Source of the DNA: NIOZ-UU35 sp964344175
Lineage (GTDB): Bacteria > Chloroflexota > Anaerolineae > Anaerolineales > UBA11858
Length of the DNA: 64,000 nucleotides
Direction of reading: 5' to 3'
Assembly (NCBI GenBank): GCA_964344175.1
Contig: CAYFMI010000003.1
Location: 1 to 64,000, forward strand
The position numbers and the translations under genes were made by a program. The notes beneath the pieces are model-generated. The model searched no databases, was not told where the DNA came from, and saw only the letters and a program-made list of their open reading frames with translations. Below, in pieces: positions 42,463 to 52,395 of the stretch. The first letter of the stretch is position 1; the number at the start of each line of letters is the position of its first letter.

Positions 42463-45400
42463 GCTGCAAAGTTTTTTCGCGGAGGATGCCTGGGCGAGAG
42501 TGATCCCGGTCTTACGGCAAAACGCGCTGATTTGGCAGGCACTCCAGAACCAGGAATTTCGCGTGGCGGCCAAAAAGCGGCTGGGGCCTGCTCCCGAGGG
42601 CTGGAGTCCCGCAAACCTGGCGCTCATTTCCCTGAAATGTAATTTGTATGCCGAAGATCTGCGCCAGACTCCTCGGCATCTCCCCGAAGAAATCGCCGCG
42701 CGGAGTGACGAGGTCTATCAAGATTATCTTAACAATAATGCCCTTCCCAACACACTCCCGCAGGCCGGTTTGCTGGCGCTGGCGCTGATAAAACACCCCG
42801 CCGACTGGAGCACGCTGCCGCAAACCCCCAACCTTGATGCCGCCCTAGCCTGCCTGGTAGGGTTGCTGCCAACGCCTGCCGAATTCCTGGCAAGAGTGCC
42901 CGCCGAACAAGTCGTGCAAAGTTTGTTGGCGAACCCCCTGGAGCACGAAAAACACATCGAGATGATTGCCAAACGCCTGACAATCGCCCCGCCCGATGAG
43001 CGTCTGTCTGTGCTTAACATGCTGCGCGCCCAACGGCCTCATTTCGCCGCGCAACTTGCCAGGCAGATCACCACAGCGAGTAGCCCCTCCACAGAAAAGG
43101 GATCCCCTTCAACGCGCCCCACCCCCGGGCCGCGCAAGGGAGTCACCGCCACACTTCAATCGCCCATCGCTTCCTTGCAAGAACTACTACAACAGGCCGA
43201 CTATCAAGATCTCAGCGATCATCCCGAAAGCGCTCAAGCTGCGCTGCAATCGGCGCAGAAAGCTGCCCAAGAGATTCATGCCGCCATCGCTCTCGAAATG
43301 GCCTGCGCCGAAATTCGCGCCGGTCGCCCCGAACAAGCTCTGGCATTGTGGGAAGAACACAACCACACCCCGCTGCCCGATGATAACGCGACCCTGGCGC
43401 TGGTATTGATTGAACAAGGTTTCTTTGACCAGGCTAAGTCCTTGTTTTTTTCAGCTGCGGAACACACTCCCACCGCCAAGACTCTCGTTGCCGAAGCCCG
43501 AATAGCCATCCACGAAGGGCGTCTGGCACAAGCCCAGGCATTGGGCATGCAAGCCCTGCAAACTGCTCCAACCTTCGACGACAGCGCCCCGGCAAAATTG
43601 TTGCTCGAACTCGAGCTGACCGAAGAGGCTATTGAATTAGCGGCCCGAGACGCCGAAGACCAGCCCAACAACCCCCAGGCCATACAGCGGTTGGCAGAGG
43701 CCTACCTGCAAGCCTGCGCTCCGGAAGATGCCCTACCCTGGCTGCAACTTGGTACAGCTTTATCGCCAGATGATAAAGAAATCCGCCGCAAACTTGCCCA
43801 AACCTTCATGCTGCTCCAGCGCTGGCCGCAGGCGATTCAAACGTATGAGCATTTGATCCCGCAGGGGCCATCCGGCTCATCGGATGATCGACGTGCACTG
43901 GCAGAAGCGCGCGTACACAATGACGATCTCGGCGGCGCGCAACAGATTCTTGCAGCACTCATCGAAGCTGACCCCCAGGATGGGCTGGCGCTGGCATGCC
44001 TCGGTGAAGCCCTGGAACGCGCCGGGGCACACTCGGAGGCTTGGCTGCACTTCGAAAAAGCCATTCGCACTTCTCCGCACGATGAGCAACCCTGGCTGGC
44101 GTTTGCTGCCGCCCAACAACGCGCCAACAACTCAAAAGGCGCTTTGCAAACGCTGCAAACTGCTGCCCGGGCTTTACCCGATTCAGCAGCCATCCAACTC
44201 GCGCTGGGAAAACAACAACATCGAGCGAACGCCCCTACACAGGCGCTGCAAGCGCTGCGCCGCGCCGCCGAGTTAGGGCAATCGAAAACCATCGCCGCGA
44301 TGCTGCGGGCTGAAATTGATTTGACCTTCGCGCAGGCCTTACGCCGGTTAGGCCATCACGATGAAGCCCATGAAAAGCTAGCCGCCGCCCACCGCCGCTC
44401 GCCCGCGCACGCCGGAATCACGCGGATGTATGCTGTCGCCCTCAGGGAGGCTGGGACCCCCGAACGCGCTCTGCCAGTCATCATAACTGCGCTGCATCGT
44501 CACCCAGAAGACATAGACCTGCAATTTGAGCATGCCCGGGTACTGCTAGCATCTGGCGCGCCCGGGCCGCAGGTCGAAACGGTTTTGCAATACATTTTGG
44601 AGTTGAATAAAAATCATCACCCGGCGATAGCGCTCCTGGCAGAAGTCTATGAATCCGACGGGAAAACCCAGGCCGCGTTGGAAGCCTATCGTCTCGCCCT
44701 GGGAGGCCCTTTGGGGGAAGGTGCCCATTGGCAATGCCGCCTGAGTTTGGGGTTGAGCCGTACGGCTTTCAAACTGGGTCAAAACGAAATCGCGCTGGCA
44801 GCTTTGGAACCCATTTGGGAAAACAACCCGGAAGACGCTGGAATTTCCCGGCTGCTTTCGGATATTTATATCGCCAACCAATTGGCAACCAAGGCGCTGC
44901 AAGCGGCCCAGGCAGCGCTGCAAACCGATTTGAGCAATCCCGATACCGTATTGTGGTTTGCCGAACAAGCGTTGCGGCTGGATGCCCCCAAACAAGCCCT
45001 GCATGCGCTGGAAAAAGCCCTCCGACAAGATGCTCAACAGCCGCGCTATCACTTACGGTATGGCCAAATACTGCTCGAAAGCGGCGATCTCACCGCAGCC
45101 CAGAGCGCCTTCGAGCAACTCATTGGTATAGAGACTGCCCGGCCAACTGAATTGATCCAGGCCGCTGATGGATTGCTGGCAACCGACGACCCTGCCCGTG
45201 CCGCTGTCTGCCTGGAGCGGGCAGCCGCTTTGGCAAAATCCAGTACCCTGGAAGATGCCGCAGACTCGCAAGCACAGGCACTGCATCTGAGTATCCTCAC
45301 CCGCCTGATTGATACCCACGAAAAACTGGGCGCGCACTCTGTCGCTCTGGAAATTATCGAAGAAGCCCTGGGATTACAATCCGATCATATACTGCTGAAG

Positions 45401-47818
45401 GTGAAAAAAGCCGACCTGCATTTGAAAATGGACGCGCTAGCAGAAGCCGCACGGTGGGTTTCGCAATGTTTGGAGAAAACTCCCGAAGATCCTCACCTTA
45501 ATTTACAGGCGGCAATTATTGCACGAGAACAAGGAAATATCGCTACGGCGTTGACCTGCGCAAAACTGGCCGTGAAGCATTTCAACCCTCGCGCATACCT
45601 ACAACACTACATCGAGGCGGTTATGGTCACCGCTCAGCTAGAAATGAGTTTCCTTCAAAAGGAAAAGGCTTTTGAGATCCTGACCGAAGCTCAAGGCCAG
45701 GCCCTTAATTTAACTGCGATCGAAACCATTCGCGCGTCAACCTATTTTTGCCTGCAAGGCGAATTAGCCCTCGCCGCCGATGAAGAAATCGCGGCGGCGG
45801 AAGCGCTAACTGCAGCAGTTCAACTTACCCCGGAACACCCCCGCACCCTGGCGCTGCAAGCACGCCTGCGCCTGCGGCAGGGCAATGGGCAATTTGCCGC
45901 TCAGACCTTAGAAGAAGCCCTCATCCAATTTGGGTCGCAAGGTGACGCACCGGTTGATATGTGTATCTCCATCGCAGAAGCCGCCATCGAATGCATGGCC
46001 TGGGGGCCAGCCACCTACCTTTTGCAACAAGCGGCAAAAAGCGCCCCCCAGGAAGCGCTCCCGCAGGCAGAGCTGGCGCGCGCCCTGGTGCTGCGGGCCG
46101 AATATCAGCACCTTTGTCGCACGGTCAATATCCAATGGCATGCTTTAGGGGATTCGGCCATTTCGGCGAGTGCGTTCGAAAATTTTGAGCAAGCCATTCT
46201 GCGCGCCACGCGTAACCTGGAAAATTATAAAGAGCAAAACAGCCCCATCCAGCCGCAGGCCTTCCTTTCGCTGTGGCTGGCGCGGGGGCAGGCTATCTTT
46301 CAACCCAGCCGCGAACACGCCCAGGCGCTGCTCGACCTCCCCCCTCGGGCTGAGAATCAATCCGCCTGCCTGGCAGCTCTGCGCCATAGCGGCGAAACCA
46401 AACTCGCCGCCCGACACGCCTTGAAACTTGCTGCGCAAAAGAACATTTCCCAAAATCCGTTGTTGTGGGCACAGATTGCCCTGGCATTGACGCGTGAAGA
46501 CCCTGTTGCCGCATTGGCAGCGGCTCAACGCGCCCTGGATACATCTATCCGCCAAAATATTGGCAGCAACCCAGTTTTCCATGCGCTGCGGGCGACCGTA
46601 GCGCACCGTGTCGAAGATCATCCGGCCCACTTGCAAGCTGTCCAGGCGTTACTGGCTGTTTGGGATAACGAACCCTACTGGCACACGATTGCAGCCGATT
46701 TGCTCCTCGAACAACAAGAGCAAATCGGGCCGACAGCTATCCAAGAAGCTGTTGCGTATTTAGAACGCGTCATCTTCATGGAGCCGCTCAAATCCCAGCA
46801 TCATAAGAAACTCAGTCAGGCATTACTGGCCGCCAACGAGACGCAAGGCGCGGTCGCCGCCTTGCGCAAAGCTGTCCGGCTGGAACCTAATGAACATCTC
46901 ACCTGGCTACAACTCGCCCAAGTACACAGACTAACGGGCGAAAATGATCAGGCTGTCGAATGCGCCAAACAAGCAGGCCGGCTGATGCCCGCATCAGCTG
47001 AGCCTTTTGTGGTGTTGGCAGAAGCAGCCCTGGAGAACGGTGAACCCGAGACGGCCAGTCAATACACCGCTAAAGCCCTGAGCAATAATTCCGGACATCC
47101 AAGAGCGTTGTTGCTGCACGCCGACGCCCTGACCGCCCTGGAGAAACCCACCGAAGCCCTCATTGCCCTGGAAGCCGCAGCTGCACGCATACTCCCTTCA
47201 ACACCGCTTCTGCTGAAGATGATTGAACTGCGTCGTCAATTGCACGGGCCAAAGGCCGCCGCCGAAGCGCTCGATCAGCTCAGGACGCAATACCCTGAAG
47301 ACGTGCAAATCCAAATCGCGCTGGCTCATGCTCTGGCCGAAAACCATCAGAGCGAACGCGCCATCCAGACCGCTCAAAAAGTCCTCTCACGTGCCGACGA
47401 AGATCTGTCTGCCGATAACCGCGCCAGGTTATTATTTTTACTGGGACTCTTACTGCGTCGCAGCGGTCAACTCGACCAGGCTGTGCAACATCTCAGCGAG
47501 GCAGTCGACCATACCCCTGAGTGGGTGGAACCCTATATTGAGCTGGGGCGCACCTACTACGAGCGTCGTCAATACGACCTGGCCTTGCAAACCTGCCAGC
47601 AGGCCATCGCCATTGCGCCTGGCGACCCGCGCCCGTACCACTGGGCCGGCACCGCCCTCAAAGACATTAAAGATTTCCGCAACGCCGAGATCATGCTGCG
47701 CACCGCCGCTGGGTTAGCCCCCGACGACATCAGCATCCATCGCAAATTGGGCGCAATTGTTGCCCTGAACCTGGTACACAACCCCAGGAAAAATGTGGAT
47801 GTGCAAACCAACTTGTGA
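42437..47818 (+). CDS. Giant TPR-repeat protein (1793 residues)
   Basis: A soluble, very large protein. About the first 250 residues are a helical region without clear repeats, followed by a low-complexity Ser/Pro/Thr linker. From about 260 to the end it is almost entirely TPR-like 34-residue helix pairs (for example ALAEARVHNDDLGGAQQILAALIEADP; GRTYYERRQYDLALQTCQQAIAIAPGDP), with no catalytic motif and no TM segment. The ATG at 42437 has GGAGG upstream and overlaps the small membrane protein. The next gene, a caspase-fold protein with its own TPR-like N-terminus, begins 9 nt after the stop. A scaffold or ligand sensor for that protease is the natural hypothesis. Confidence 0.85.
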   Translation: MESSSVILELQSFFAEDAWARVIPVLRQNALIWQALQNQEFRVAAKKRLGPAPEGWSPANLALISLKCNLYAEDLRQTPRHLPEEIAARSDEVYQDYLNNNALPNTLPQAGLLALALIKHPADWSTLPQTPNLDAALACLVGLLPTPAEFLARVPAEQVVQSLLANPLEHEKHIEMIAKRLTIAPPDERLSVLNMLRAQRPHFAAQLARQITTASSPSTEKGSPSTRPTPGPRKGVTATLQSPIASLQELLQQADYQDLSDHPESAQAALQSAQKAAQEIHAAIALEMACAEIRAGRPEQALALWEEHNHTPLPDDNATLALVLIEQGFFDQAKSLFFSAAEHTPTAKTLVAEARIAIHEGRLAQAQALGMQALQTAPTFDDSAPAKLLLELELTEEAIELAARDAEDQPNNPQAIQRLAEAYLQACAPEDALPWLQLGTALSPDDKEIRRKLAQTFMLLQRWPQAIQTYEHLIPQGPSGSSDDRRALAEARVHNDDLGGAQQILAALIEADPQDGLALACLGEALERAGAHSEAWLHFEKAIRTSPHDEQPWLAFAAAQQRANNSKGALQTLQTAARALPDSAAIQLALGKQQHRANAPTQALQALRRAAELGQSKTIAAMLRAEIDLTFAQALRRLGHHDEAHEKLAAAHRRSPAHAGITRMYAVALREAGTPERALPVIITALHRHPEDIDLQFEHARVLLASGAPGPQVETVLQYILELNKNHHPAIALLAEVYESDGKTQAALEAYRLALGGPLGEGAHWQCRLSLGLSRTAFKLGQNEIALAALEPIWENNPEDAGISRLLSDIYIANQLATKALQAAQAALQTDLSNPDTVLWFAEQALRLDAPKQALHALEKALRQDAQQPRYHLRYGQILLESGDLTAAQSAFEQLIGIETARPTELIQAADGLLATDDPARAAVCLERAAALAKSSTLEDAADSQAQALHLSILTRLIDTHEKLGAHSVALEIIEEALGLQSDHILLKVKKADLHLKMDALAEAARWVSQCLEKTPEDPHLNLQAAIIAREQGNIATALTCAKLAVKHFNPRAYLQHYIEAVMVTAQLEMSFLQKEKAFEILTEAQGQALNLTAIETIRASTYFCLQGELALAADEEIAAAEALTAAVQLTPEHPRTLALQARLRLRQGNGQFAAQTLEEALIQFGSQGDAPVDMCISIAEAAIECMAWGPATYLLQQAAKSAPQEALPQAELARALVLRAEYQHLCRTVNIQWHALGDSAISASAFENFEQAILRATRNLENYKEQNSPIQPQAFLSLWLARGQAIFQPSREHAQALLDLPPRAENQSACLAALRHSGETKLAARHALKLAAQKNISQNPLLWAQIALALTREDPVAALAAAQRALDTSIRQNIGSNPVFHALRATVAHRVEDHPAHLQAVQALLAVWDNEPYWHTIAADLLLEQQEQIGPTAIQEAVAYLERVIFMEPLKSQHHKKLSQALLAANETQGAVAALRKAVRLEPNEHLTWLQLAQVHRLTGENDQAVECAKQAGRLMPASAEPFVVLAEAALENGEPETASQYTAKALSNNSGHPRALLLHADALTALEKPTEALIALEAAAARILPSTPLLLKMIELRRQLHGPKAAAEALDQLRTQYPEDVQIQIALAHALAENHQSERAIQTAQKVLSRADEDLSADNRARLLFLLGLLLRRSGQLDQAVQHLSEAVDHTPEWVEPYIELGRTYYERRQYDLALQTCQQAIAIAPGDPRPYHWAGTALKDIKDFRNAEIMLRTAAGLAPDDISIHRKLGAIVALNLVHNPRKNVDVQTNL

Positions 47819-47827
47819 GGCCACACT

Positions 47828-50779
47828 ATGAATGCCAATTCTCCTTATGATTTCATCGCCCAAGACAAACCCTGGCCGCGCCCGCAATTACTCGCAATTT
47901 TGCAGGCTGGTCTGAGTGCCAAGTCCTACCGTTTTGTGCGCCAGACCGCCCTCGCATGGTTGACCTACTACGAACACGATTGCGCGGCGCAACTTCTCCA
48001 CGCCCAGGCATTAATTGGGGAGGGACGCGCCGCGCAAGCCTTACCAATTTTGGACAAGATCTGTCTGGCAAATCCCGAATTTTTGGAAGCACAGGAGTTG
48101 CGCGCCCAGACACACAGCAACAGCGGGAGCAAAGGGATTGACGAAGCGCGCGGCTGTTACCTGGCCCTGGGGGGGAGCATTCCGACACGTGAGAAGTTGG
48201 CACATCCCGCCCCGACCTGGGTGCAGCCTCTTAGAGTGGCCCACCATGCCCTGACCAATGGTGACTACCCCGCTGCTGAAGAACACATTACCGAGGCCCT
48301 GGCACACGAGAACATGCCGCCACTCGCCGGAGTGACGCATCTCAAAATTTTGTGGGGGCAGCCCGAGACACCCCGACAAGCCGTGCGCAATCTGGCCGAA
48401 CACTATCACCGCCGCTGGCCGGAGTGTATCCCAGTTCAACTGATCTTGGCCGATAGCATGATGGGCGGCGGCAGCGCCGACCAGGCCGTAGCCCTGCTGC
48501 ACCGGGCGGCTTCTGGCGACCCCAGCGGACAAGCATCATCCCGGTTGTGGGGAGAGAACAATCCCTACCAAGCCCTTTGGCCGAAACAAATGCAAGCCCC
48601 GCTAGAAATCTCCATCCCGGCGCAAGTCGCTGCTGCGTTAGGGTGGAATCTGCTGCCCGGAGGAGAAATTATTTCCCCTGCTTCTCGACCTCCGTTGAAC
48701 GCGAAGGAGCCAGATCTAACCGCATTGCGCACAAATAAAGCGCCTCGATTGCACTCCGACAATGCCAGTCTTCCGCCCGAAACACGGGTCTTTGTGCAAA
48801 GCGGGACGCATGTGGAGGCACACCCCACCCCCAAACACGAGTGGCAACCCCAAGCAAAATCTGAGGCTCCCGCAATTGCAGTGTCCCCGCACCCGTTCCA
48901 TACAAAGGAGACGGAGCCAAGCGCGCTACGTGTAGATGAAGGGCCTCAACTGCGGTCTGATGATACCAATCCTCCGGTCGAAGCGAGGGGGACCTCCAAA
49001 GCCGATCTACGTGTTGAATTAGAGCAGGCCCGCGCCGCTGTGCGGGAAATGCTCTCTGAAGATTCAGATCACAAAGCCCAAGATCCCGAAACTCCCATTA
49101 TCCTAAAAGAGAAGGTAGCCCGCGCCGCCCAGCGTCTCAATTTGGCCGAACTAGCACATGCCGATGGCCGCATGCCGGTATATATCATCATGAGCACACG
49201 CGCCGGGCTGAGGCGCAAATTTGGGCCGGAGACCACCCAGATGCTCGATGCTGCGATGAGTGAACTGGTCTTGACCTTGAGAGAACGCAAGGGGTGGGGG
49301 TCACTATTAATCTACCCCGATGACCCGGCGGCGATGGCCGGGCTGGGATTAAAACCTACCCCAACTGATGATGCGTGGGCGCTGAAGCTGGCCTTACGCG
49401 ATTTGGACACTGCGCTGCGGGAAAAGAACGCCATGATTGGCACGCTATTGATCGTCGGCGGGCCAGAGGTCGTCCCCTTTCATCATCTACCCAACCCCAC
49501 CGATGACGCCGATGTGGATGTGCCCTCTGACAACCCCTACGCGACCCGCGATGAGAACTACTTCATCCCAGAGTGGCCGGTTGGACGGCTGCCCGGCGGA
49601 CATGGCCGTGACCCAGATTTATTGCTAAGCAGCCTGCGGGCAATGAACGCTGCCCACCGCGCTGAAAACGAACAAAGTGATGGCTGGTTCGGTTGGTTGT
49701 TGACAATTCTGCGGCGGCTGCTGCCGCGCCGTAAAGGGAGTAGCAGTTTTGGCTACTCCGCCGAAATTTGGCAGCGGGCGGCGCATTCGGTTTTCCGTGC
49801 CATTGGTGAGCCGCGCGCCATGTTGACCTCGCCGCCATTGGGTAACTCCCAACCGACGCCCAAACCCAGCGCCCAGCTGGGATACTTTAACCTGCACGGG
49901 CTGATCGATGCCCCGGATTGGTATGGTCAGCGCGACCCGGCCCCGAACGCCGTGGGTGAACATCTCTATGCCGACTATCCTATCGCCCTGCGCCCTAAAG
50001 ATGTTGTCAATGGTGGGCGTGCTCCACAAGTGGTCTTTAGCGAAGCCTGCTATGGGGCGCACGTCTTTAATCGCCGCGTGGAGGGTTCACTGGCGCTTAA
50101 ATTTCTGCTCTCCGGCAGCCGGGCGGTCATCGGTTCGACAGCCATCGCCTATGGCTCGATCACCCCCCCACTGAACGCCGCCGACTTGTTGGGCAAATCT
50201 TTCTGGGGCTATTTACAAGAGGGTTATCCAGCCGGAGAAGCCTTGCGGCGGGCCAAAATCCAACTGGCGCGCCAGATGCACAAACGCCAGGGCTACCTGG
50301 ATGGCGAAGACCAAAAAACATTGATTTCATTTGTGTTGTACGGCGACCCCCTGGCCGTTGTGCAGTACCCGAAAGGTGCTAGGGACCTTTCAAGTCTCAC
50401 AACCCCTAAAGATGTGCTGCGCTTTGCCGAAGCCCCCCCGCAAGTAAAAACGATCTGCGACCGTAGCGCCACGCCCGGTGCATCTGAACCGATCCCAAAA
50501 GAAGTCATGATCCATATTAAACAGGTCGTTGAGCAGTACCTCCCCGGTATGGAAGGCGCCCAATTGGCCTTGAGCCACGAGCAAGCCGAATGCTGCTGCG
50601 AAGGGCATACCTGCCCCACCGGTCAACTGAGGGCCAAGAGTCACCCGGCGGTGAACCCCCGCCGCAGTGTGGTAACCATGAGCAAAGAACTGCGCGACGC
50701 TCAACATATCCATCCCAGCTACGCCCGCCTGACCTTCGACGCGGAGGGGAAGATTGTCAAATTGGCGGTCTCGCGATAA
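47828..50779 (+). CDS. Caspase-fold (C25/CHAT-like) cysteine peptidase with TPR-like N-terminus
   Basis: A 983-residue protein. Residues 1-250 are TPR-like helices. About 255-400 are a disordered Pro-rich linker with a duplicated 28-residue unit. Then a short coiled helix is followed by a clan CD peptidase domain (about 440-860). The hydrophobic strand TLLIVGGPEVVPFHHLP precedes the dyad His690 (YFNLHGLID) and Cys741 (VFSEACYGAHVF), as in gingipains and CHAT proteases. The 51-residue His-Cys spacing fits caspase folds. A Cys cluster (ECCCEGHTC) follows near 917-925. No signal peptide, so it acts inside the cell, unlike secreted gingipains. Substrate unknown. Confidence 0.8.
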   Translation: MNANSPYDFIAQDKPWPRPQLLAILQAGLSAKSYRFVRQTALAWLTYYEHDCAAQLLHAQALIGEGRAAQALPILDKICLANPEFLEAQELRAQTHSNSGSKGIDEARGCYLALGGSIPTREKLAHPAPTWVQPLRVAHHALTNGDYPAAEEHITEALAHENMPPLAGVTHLKILWGQPETPRQAVRNLAEHYHRRWPECIPVQLILADSMMGGGSADQAVALLHRAASGDPSGQASSRLWGENNPYQALWPKQMQAPLEISIPAQVAAALGWNLLPGGEIISPASRPPLNAKEPDLTALRTNKAPRLHSDNASLPPETRVFVQSGTHVEAHPTPKHEWQPQAKSEAPAIAVSPHPFHTKETEPSALRVDEGPQLRSDDTNPPVEARGTSKADLRVELEQARAAVREMLSEDSDHKAQDPETPIILKEKVARAAQRLNLAELAHADGRMPVYIIMSTRAGLRRKFGPETTQMLDAAMSELVLTLRERKGWGSLLIYPDDPAAMAGLGLKPTPTDDAWALKLALRDLDTALREKNAMIGTLLIVGGPEVVPFHHLPNPTDDADVDVPSDNPYATRDENYFIPEWPVGRLPGGHGRDPDLLLSSLRAMNAAHRAENEQSDGWFGWLLTILRRLLPRRKGSSSFGYSAEIWQRAAHSVFRAIGEPRAMLTSPPLGNSQPTPKPSAQLGYFNLHGLIDAPDWYGQRDPAPNAVGEHLYADYPIALRPKDVVNGGRAPQVVFSEACYGAHVFNRRVEGSLALKFLLSGSRAVIGSTAIAYGSITPPLNAADLLGKSFWGYLQEGYPAGEALRRAKIQLARQMHKRQGYLDGEDQKTLISFVLYGDPLAVVQYPKGARDLSSLTTPKDVLRFAEAPPQVKTICDRSATPGASEPIPKEVMIHIKQVVEQYLPGMEGAQLALSHEQAECCCEGHTCPTGQLRAKSHPAVNPRRSVVTMSKELRDAQHIHPSYARLTFDAEGKIVKLAVSR

Positions 50780-50858
50780 CCGATGGTTAGTTCGTTTGTC
50801 GGTCGGTTGAGCAATTAAATTTTAATAGCCCGGGCGGACAACCGTCAGACGTAAACAT

Positions 50859-51632
50859 TCAACGTTCAACTGCTGACGATCTCCGATCTTCTTCGATCAA
50901 AATCTTAATTGCCTCGATCCCGGTGCGGATGGCGCGGTCGCCATGAAAGAGTTTTTTACCTTCTTCGTCTTTGGGCAGGCCCTCGTCTTTGGCAACCATC
51001 ATCATTACACCCCCGGCGCGCACCCGGTGGATGCCCGCCAGGATGAAGATCGCCGCCGCTTCCATCTCTGAGCAAATTGCCCCACCAGCTACCCAGGCCC
51101 GCCAACGCGCCGCGAGATATTCGGCCCTCGGCATGCGCTCGTGTTCAGTCTCGCCGTAGAACGAATCTTTTGAGTGCGAAACCCCCACCCGGTAGGGTAA
51201 ATTTAGCTTTTGGGCAGCTTGCCGCAGAGCCAGCACGATATCGGGGTCGGCAACGGCGGGGTATTCAATGGGCAGGTAATGGCTGGATGTGCCCTCATCA
51301 CGAATGGCTGCCGAGACAATGGCAATGTCGCCCGTTTTAGTGCCAGGCTGCATCCCCCCGGAGGTACCCACCCGAATGAAGGTGTCGGCGCCCACTTTGA
51401 TCAACTCTTCAACAGCAATTGCGGTAGAGGGACAGCCGATGCCCGTGGAAGTCACCGAAACCTTCTCCCCGAGAAGGTTTCCGGTATAGGTAGTGTATTC
51501 GCGGTTTTGGGCAATGCGTTTTGGGTTATCGAAAAAAGCGGCGATCTTCTCGCAACGCCCCGGATCACCAGGAAGGAGTACATAACGCCCGACATCACCG
51601 GGTTCGAGTTGAATATGGTATTGTTTGCTCAT
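50859..51632 (-). CDS. udp: Uridine phosphorylase-type nucleoside phosphorylase
   Basis: A 257-residue PNP/UDP family enzyme. LLPGDPGRCEKIA gives the phosphate-binding Arg, with GTSGGMQPGTKTGDIAIVSAAIRDEG as the ribose/phosphate loop and ICSEMEAAAIF (EMEA, ribose-binding) near residue 185-195. The closest match is uridine phosphorylase, which would convert uridine to uracil and ribose 1-phosphate. A uridine kinase gene is also in the window. Start at an ATG with a nearby GGAGACTC ribosome binding site. Confidence 0.88.
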   Translation of the reverse strand: MSKQYHIQLEPGDVGRYVLLPGDPGRCEKIAAFFDNPKRIAQNREYTTYTGNLLGEKVSVTSTGIGCPSTAIAVEELIKVGADTFIRVGTSGGMQPGTKTGDIAIVSAAIRDEGTSSHYLPIEYPAVADPDIVLALRQAAQKLNLPYRVGVSHSKDSFYGETEHERMPRAEYLAARWRAWVAGGAICSEMEAAAIFILAGIHRVRAGGVMMMVAKDEGLPKDEEGKKLFHGDRAIRTGIEAIKILIEEDRRSSAVER

Positions 51633-51730
51633 AGAGTCTCCAGTTTTTAGATAATCTTTGGTTAACTATTCAGCCTCAAACCGGAAGAGGCCGAAAAAAG
51701 GGGATGGAGATTCGGCCTGAGTAGCTACGA

Positions 51731-52222
51731 TTACTCGATATCAACCCAGGTCACAGCGCGAGTGTCAGTTTCAAGGATTGCCAGGGTGCTGCGGCCTTTC
51801 ATCCCCATAAGTTCACCAGGGTTGAGCAGCAAGGTATGCCCCACCATCTCTTCGTGCGCGGTGTGGTCGTGCCCGTAGCACACCAGATCGTAGCGGCCTG
51901 AATATGCCAGTGACCGAGCAATTTTGGGGTAATGGTTCATAGCAATCTTCAAACCGTCAATCTCTAACTCGGCAAATTCGCCATGCAGGTGGATATTCTC
52001 GGCAGAAGCAGCCACTTCGCCGAGCAGCACTTTATCGCCATCGTTATTGCCCCAGACAACATGCACGGGCTTCCCGCCGGAGCCTTTGATCAGACGAATC
52101 AGCATAAAGGGCGCGATCAAATCACCACAATGCAGCACCACCTCGGCCCCCAAAAGATGCGGCAAGGCCTTCTCTAGCTTCCAAATATTGTCATGACTAT
52201 CACTCATAATGGCTATGCGCAT
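51731..52222 (-). CDS. YfcE/MJ0936-type metallophosphoesterase
   Basis: A 163-residue calcineurin-like phosphodiesterase. Metal-site motifs are in order: SDSHDN, HCGDL, GNNDGD, NHYP and GHDHTA. This is the short YfcE/Mre11-like fold that cleaves phosphodiesters, with unknown natural substrate. An in-frame TTG lies one codon earlier, but the ATG at 52222 follows GGAGAG. About 100 nt upstream of the nucleoside phosphorylase on the same strand. Confidence 0.9.
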   Translation of the reverse strand: MRIAIMSDSHDNIWKLEKALPHLLGAEVVLHCGDLIAPFMLIRLIKGSGGKPVHVVWGNNDGDKVLLGEVAASAENIHLHGEFAELEIDGLKIAMNHYPKIARSLAYSGRYDLVCYGHDHTAHEEMVGHTLLLNPGELMGMKGRSTLAILETDTRAVTWVDIE

Positions 52223-52395
52223 CAAAACTCTCCTTGTATTTCGCTTGCGCTACTGATACACTTGCGGGGCTTCCAACTATATCATAAATCTTCCCCCAGA
52301 AAAAAAAATTATCCTGAGATACATGGGTGAACAACCGCTTTTTCATGATCCCGTATGTACTCAGTTGCAGTTGACGAGAATCAGATAGAAAACGT

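Noticed and set aside
42100..50779. CRISPR-associated (type III-E craspase-like) locus
   Set aside because: The TPR/caspase-fold pairing invites the comparison, but no repeat-spacer array, gRAMP/Cas7-like gene or RNA-binding effector is present.
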